NCBI GenBank assembly: GCA_016841875.1
Contig: JAENYG010000014.1
Coordinates: 1-64,000 of the forward strand
Reading direction: 5' to 3'
From: Syntrophomonas sp.
GTDB lineage: Bacteria; Bacillota; Syntrophomonadia; Syntrophomonadales; Syntrophomonadaceae
DNA: 64,000 nucleotides
Part shown: positions 60,970 to 64,000 of the stretch, piece after piece
How positions within the stretch are numbered: the stretch's first letter is position 1
How the letters are laid out: each line of letters starts with the position of its first letter
The notes under the pieces: generated by a model
Seen by the model: only the letters and a program-made list of their open reading frames with translations
The model's database searches: none
Told to the model about the DNA's origin: nothing
Program-made: the position numbers and the translations under genes

Positions 60970-63900
60970 ATGAAAATTAATATTAGTAGATTGCAGCAGT
61001 TAGCTGCATTATTATTGTTTCTAATACTTGCATATGTTATCTGGTTTTATTCCCCCATAATAATCCAGGATAAAGCAAAATTTTTGAATGATCGAGCAGC
61101 AGAAATAGTGAATGCCCAGCCATTATCAGCCCTGGATTGGTTAATTCCAGGCGGGTTGACTGGTGAGGAGCAGATAATAGGAATTGCTGATAGTGGTCTG
61201 GATAAAGGCAGCACTAGTGATATTCACCCGGATCTGCAGAGCGAATCCGGCAAAATGCCCCGGGTGGCTATGCTTAAATCATATAGCGGCCGTGAACTGC
61301 CCGACGATCCATCCGGGCATGGCACTCATATGGCGGCCACTATTGCCGGCAGTGGTGCAGCTTCCGAAGGACAATATCAGGGACTTGCTCCCGGGGCCAG
61401 TATTTATTTCCAGGCTCTTCTGGATAGTAATGATAAATTAAAAATACCCGATAGTATAGAGACTTTGTTCCTGCCTGCCTATCAGGCCGGGGTTAGAACC
61501 CATGTTAACGGCTGGGGTAGGTCTGGTAATTACTATGCTCTTATAAGCTCTCAGATAGATAAATTTGTATATACTCACCCGGATTTTCTGCCCCTATTCG
61601 GAGCGGGAAACAGCGGACCAGCCTTATCTTCCCTGACCAGTGAAGCTAACAGTAAAAATGCCTTGACCATCGGTTCAAGTCAGGTACCTCGTCCTGCCTT
61701 AAGTCCTGATGCCAGCTTTGCTGATCAGCCAGCATCATCCTCCAGCCTGGGACCCACTGGTGACGGACGTATCAAACCCGAGCTTTTAGCTCCCGGTTCG
61801 GCAGTAGTCTCTGCCTGCTCCAGTCTGATCGAAAGTAATTATGATGCCAATGACATGTACACCCTCATGGGAGGAAGCAGTATGGCAACGGCAGTGACGG
61901 GAGGATCGATAGCCCTTCTAAGGGAATACCTGGATAAGGACCTGCATATGGAAGACCCTTCTGCTGCTCTGGTCAAAGCCTTATTGGTGAACGGGGCCAG
62001 ACTGCTTGATGATGGGCCTTCAGTTTCCAAAGGTTTCGGCATCCTGGATTTAGCAGGTACGATTCTGGCCCTGGAAGAAAAAACCTTTGACCTGCAGGAA
62101 AACATAAGCATCAAGGAAAGTGAAGTGCAGCGGTACAGTGTAGTAATCAGCAGCCCTTCAGAACCATTTAAAGCCACGCTGGCCTGGACCGATCCCCCGG
62201 CAAAATCAGGCTCTACGGCAACTCTGGCAAACAATCTGGATCTGATAGTAGAAGGACCAGATGGCGAATTGTATTATGGCAACGATTTTCAATCCCGGGG
62301 GCAGGCTGATTCTAAAAATAATATAGAACAGGTATTTATCCCGTCTCCGCTGCCGGGTAAATATACTATAAATGTACGTGGGACAAACTATTCGCAGGAT
62401 TATACCAAACAAAAGTATGCTCTGGTATATGGTCAGGCCTTAGAGCAGGGTACAGTAAGCAGTATCGATAATAAACAAATAGTACTGACTGATGAACAGA
62501 ATATTCTATTACAGGAAATAAAGATTAAGAGTGTTATTCTGGATGGACAGGAAGCTTCGATAGATGATGTCAAGCCGGGCAGTCAGCTTTATCTGGCCGC
62601 CAATAATGCGGCCTACATATTCAGTTCCAGCTGGGAGGCGGATGGGGTACAGATGGTCTCCACCGCAGATGGCGACCTGCTCATGGAAACCAACAGCGAA
62701 ATTCGGGAGGGCGGCTACTACATCGATTCAAGTGATAATCCCGTAAATGAAAACACCATCATGGTCAACGGAGAAATACTGCAGGATAATGATGATTTTC
62801 CCGCTGGAGCAGAATTGAAGGCCAATGTAAATCCCATTTACCAGACCTTATGGCAGATTAGTGCTGGCTATGAGGAAGTAAGTGGGTATATATCCAGTTA
62901 TAATTCAACTGCTGGTACCATGACCTTAATCCATAAACAAAATACTTATATTCTTTCCAGTTGGGCCGTTGGAAATATTGCCAACCAGCTGATAAATTGC
63001 TCTTCTCAGGATGCTCCCTATGGCTATGGTGAAAAAGCAGATCTGAAAAAATTATTGCCCGGCATGAAAGTGACCCTGATTCTGTCCCCAGGAACCAATC
63101 TGGTCAATTACGTAAAAATAGAACGAGAACTGGTAATTGGTTCAGCAGCATATATAGATGTCGAATCGGAGAATATAACTCTGAGTACGGGATCAGTTTA
63201 TCATTTGTTTCCGGGAACTCTTGTAAGCAGAGATGGAGAGAACGTAAGCCTGGATATGCTGCAAGAAGGGGATCATATAGCCGGGCTCTTACTGCCAGGC
63301 AGCAATAATTTTTTGCAGATCGAGGCCAGTACTAATGTCAGATACGGTAAAGTAATCTACTGTAATAACCAGGAAAAAACCTTGTATTTTATGGACAGTA
63401 ACAACAAAGTCAACCAGTACATAATGACCGAAGAGACCGGGATATTTCACCGGGGGGGACCAGCCGATCGAACCTCACTGGTCCCGGGCAGTTGGATCAG
63501 GATGGTTTGTGGTGCCGATAACGACACCATACAGCGGATAGATATTGCCGATGTTGAGAAAGAAGAAGAGATAAACTTTGCTGCCTACTACCCGGCCAGC
63601 AGTGTTCTGGAAATGGCGGATGGATCCCAATATTATTGTACGGAAGCGACACTGTTGAGTAAAAACGGCTACTGTCTGATGCCGGAAGATCTATTGCCTG
63701 GTGAGAAAGTCAAGATAACCACCCTTTCATCAGCTGATTCCAACCTGGGCACCCCGGCCGCAGTTGAAGTAGTACGCAGAGAAAATATAAGTTCTCCGCA
63801 ACTGCAGATAAGCATGCGATCATTAAATGGGGTATTGATTGTACAGGGAGATAGCAGCGCTGATCGCATTGTTTTATACCGGGAGGATAATAGTCGGGAG

Positions 63901-64000
63901 ACCATCGAGCCTGATACCGGGGGCCATTTTAGTGCAGTATTTAAGCTGCTGGAAAATGAAAGCAAAGTACAGGTTCTGGCCATAAATACCAAAACCGGCG
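60970..64000 (+). CDS. Subtilisin-like (S8) serine protease, large, 3' end outside window
   Basis: An uninterrupted frame from the ATG at 60970 to the end of the window, at least 1010 codons. A signal peptide or anchor spans residues 8-30 (LQQLAALLLFLILAYVIWFY). The S8 triad is complete: Asp74 in GIADSGLD, His117 in SGHGTHMA and Ser304 in GGSSMATA, with the oxyanion Asn214 in GAGNSGP. After the protease domain (about 55-370) comes a beta-sandwich typical of subtilisin C-terminal P/jelly-roll domains (KATLAWTDPP, about 400-490), then several hundred residues of beta-rich repeats with no family that I recognise. GGGAG lies nine bases before the start. It stands apart from the glycan island and has host-like composition. 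Confidence 0.92.
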   Translation, partial: MKINISRLQQLAALLLFLILAYVIWFYSPIIIQDKAKFLNDRAAEIVNAQPLSALDWLIPGGLTGEEQIIGIADSGLDKGSTSDIHPDLQSESGKMPRVAMLKSYSGRELPDDPSGHGTHMAATIAGSGAASEGQYQGLAPGASIYFQALLDSNDKLKIPDSIETLFLPAYQAGVRTHVNGWGRSGNYYALISSQIDKFVYTHPDFLPLFGAGNSGPALSSLTSEANSKNALTIGSSQVPRPALSPDASFADQPASSSSLGPTGDGRIKPELLAPGSAVVSACSSLIESNYDANDMYTLMGGSSMATAVTGGSIALLREYLDKDLHMEDPSAALVKALLVNGARLLDDGPSVSKGFGILDLAGTILALEEKTFDLQENISIKESEVQRYSVVISSPSEPFKATLAWTDPPAKSGSTATLANNLDLIVEGPDGELYYGNDFQSRGQADSKNNIEQVFIPSPLPGKYTINVRGTNYSQDYTKQKYALVYGQALEQGTVSSIDNKQIVLTDEQNILLQEIKIKSVILDGQEASIDDVKPGSQLYLAANNAAYIFSSSWEADGVQMVSTADGDLLMETNSEIREGGYYIDSSDNPVNENTIMVNGEILQDNDDFPAGAELKANVNPIYQTLWQISAGYEEVSGYISSYNSTAGTMTLIHKQNTYILSSWAVGNIANQLINCSSQDAPYGYGEKADLKKLLPGMKVTLILSPGTNLVNYVKIERELVIGSAAYIDVESENITLSTGSVYHLFPGTLVSRDGENVSLDMLQEGDHIAGLLLPGSNNFLQIEASTNVRYGKVIYCNNQEKTLYFMDSNNKVNQYIMTEETGIFHRGGPADRTSLVPGSWIRMVCGADNDTIQRIDIADVEKEEEINFAAYYPASSVLEMADGSQYYCTEATLLSKNGYCLMPEDLLPGEKVKITTLSSADSNLGTPAAVEVVRRENISSPQLQISMRSLNGVLIVQGDSSADRIVLYREDNSRETIEPDTGGHFSAVFKLLENESKVQVLAINTKTG

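Noticed and set aside
61184-61441. A short plus-strand frame inside the subtilisin gene
   Set aside because: It is out of frame with the intact S8 protease, whose catalytic Asp and His motifs are encoded by the same bases.

Overview
This window looks like chromosomal DNA of a low-to-medium GC clostridial Firmicute, most plausibly a Syntrophomonas-type organism (family Syntrophomonadaceae). The evidence is the strong Shine-Dalgarno sites with frequent TTG/GTG starts, the Firmicutes-style cofactor gene order ending in coaX-dusB and greA-lysS, a csaB/murJ/TagO/LCP envelope set and a copper-amine-oxidase-like/SH3/amidase wall hydrolase. The genus is an inference from gene content; no database search was possible. 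No rRNA, tRNA or CRISPR array was found.

Region 1 (about 1-14200, all +) is housekeeping. It starts with the 3' part of an ABC-transporter permease and an HD-domain protein. A long cofactor block follows: folate (folP, folB, folK), pantothenate (a Rossmann/DUF2520 protein that could be the missing ketopantoate reductase, then panB, panC, panD), NAD (nadA, nadB, nadC), a biotin transporter (bioY), pantothenate kinase (coaX) and dusB. The window thus encodes pantothenate synthesis and its first committed step to CoA, and aspartate to nicotinate mononucleotide.

Region 2 (14191-15269) is a REP/RAYT module. A Y1-family (IS200-like) transposase on the minus strand is bracketed by long palindromes that supply the stop codons of both dusB and the transposase. 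A further copy lies at 35031-35114.

Region 3 (15331-21792, +) has a predicted DNA-binding regulator, a protein usually labelled quinate 5-dehydrogenase, an unknown protein, greA, lysS, a small membrane protein and a glycosyltransferase.

Region 4 (22206-29659, -) is a surface-glycan operon: DUF4330 protein, O-antigen ligase/polymerase-like protein, glycosyltransferase, nucleotide-sugar dehydrogenase, MurJ-type flippase and CsaB-type pyruvyltransferase.

Region 5 (29937-41841, +) carries a TagO/WecA-like initiating transferase, an LCP ligase, a large multidomain amidase behind a structured leader, a Wzz-like protein, an O-antigen polymerase/ligase with TPRs and a WbpM/PglF-like dehydratase.

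Region 6 (about 41854-60347, +) is a visibly AT-richer polysaccharide island: initiating sugar transferase, epimerases, three GT4-type glycosyltransferases, Wzx, Wzy, two pyruvyltransferase-family proteins, a heparinase-like protein, a beta-helix protein, a cytoplasmic-looking PQQ-type beta-propeller and two UDP-sugar dehydrogenases. It contains a decayed wecB. The presence of UDP-glucose dehydrogenase, a UDP-glucuronate-epimerase-like protein and lyase-like folds suggests a uronic-acid polymer made by a Wzx/Wzy route. Region 7 (60419-64000) returns to host-like composition with a truncated YdcF/DUF218 remnant and a large secreted subtilisin-like protease that runs off the end of the window.
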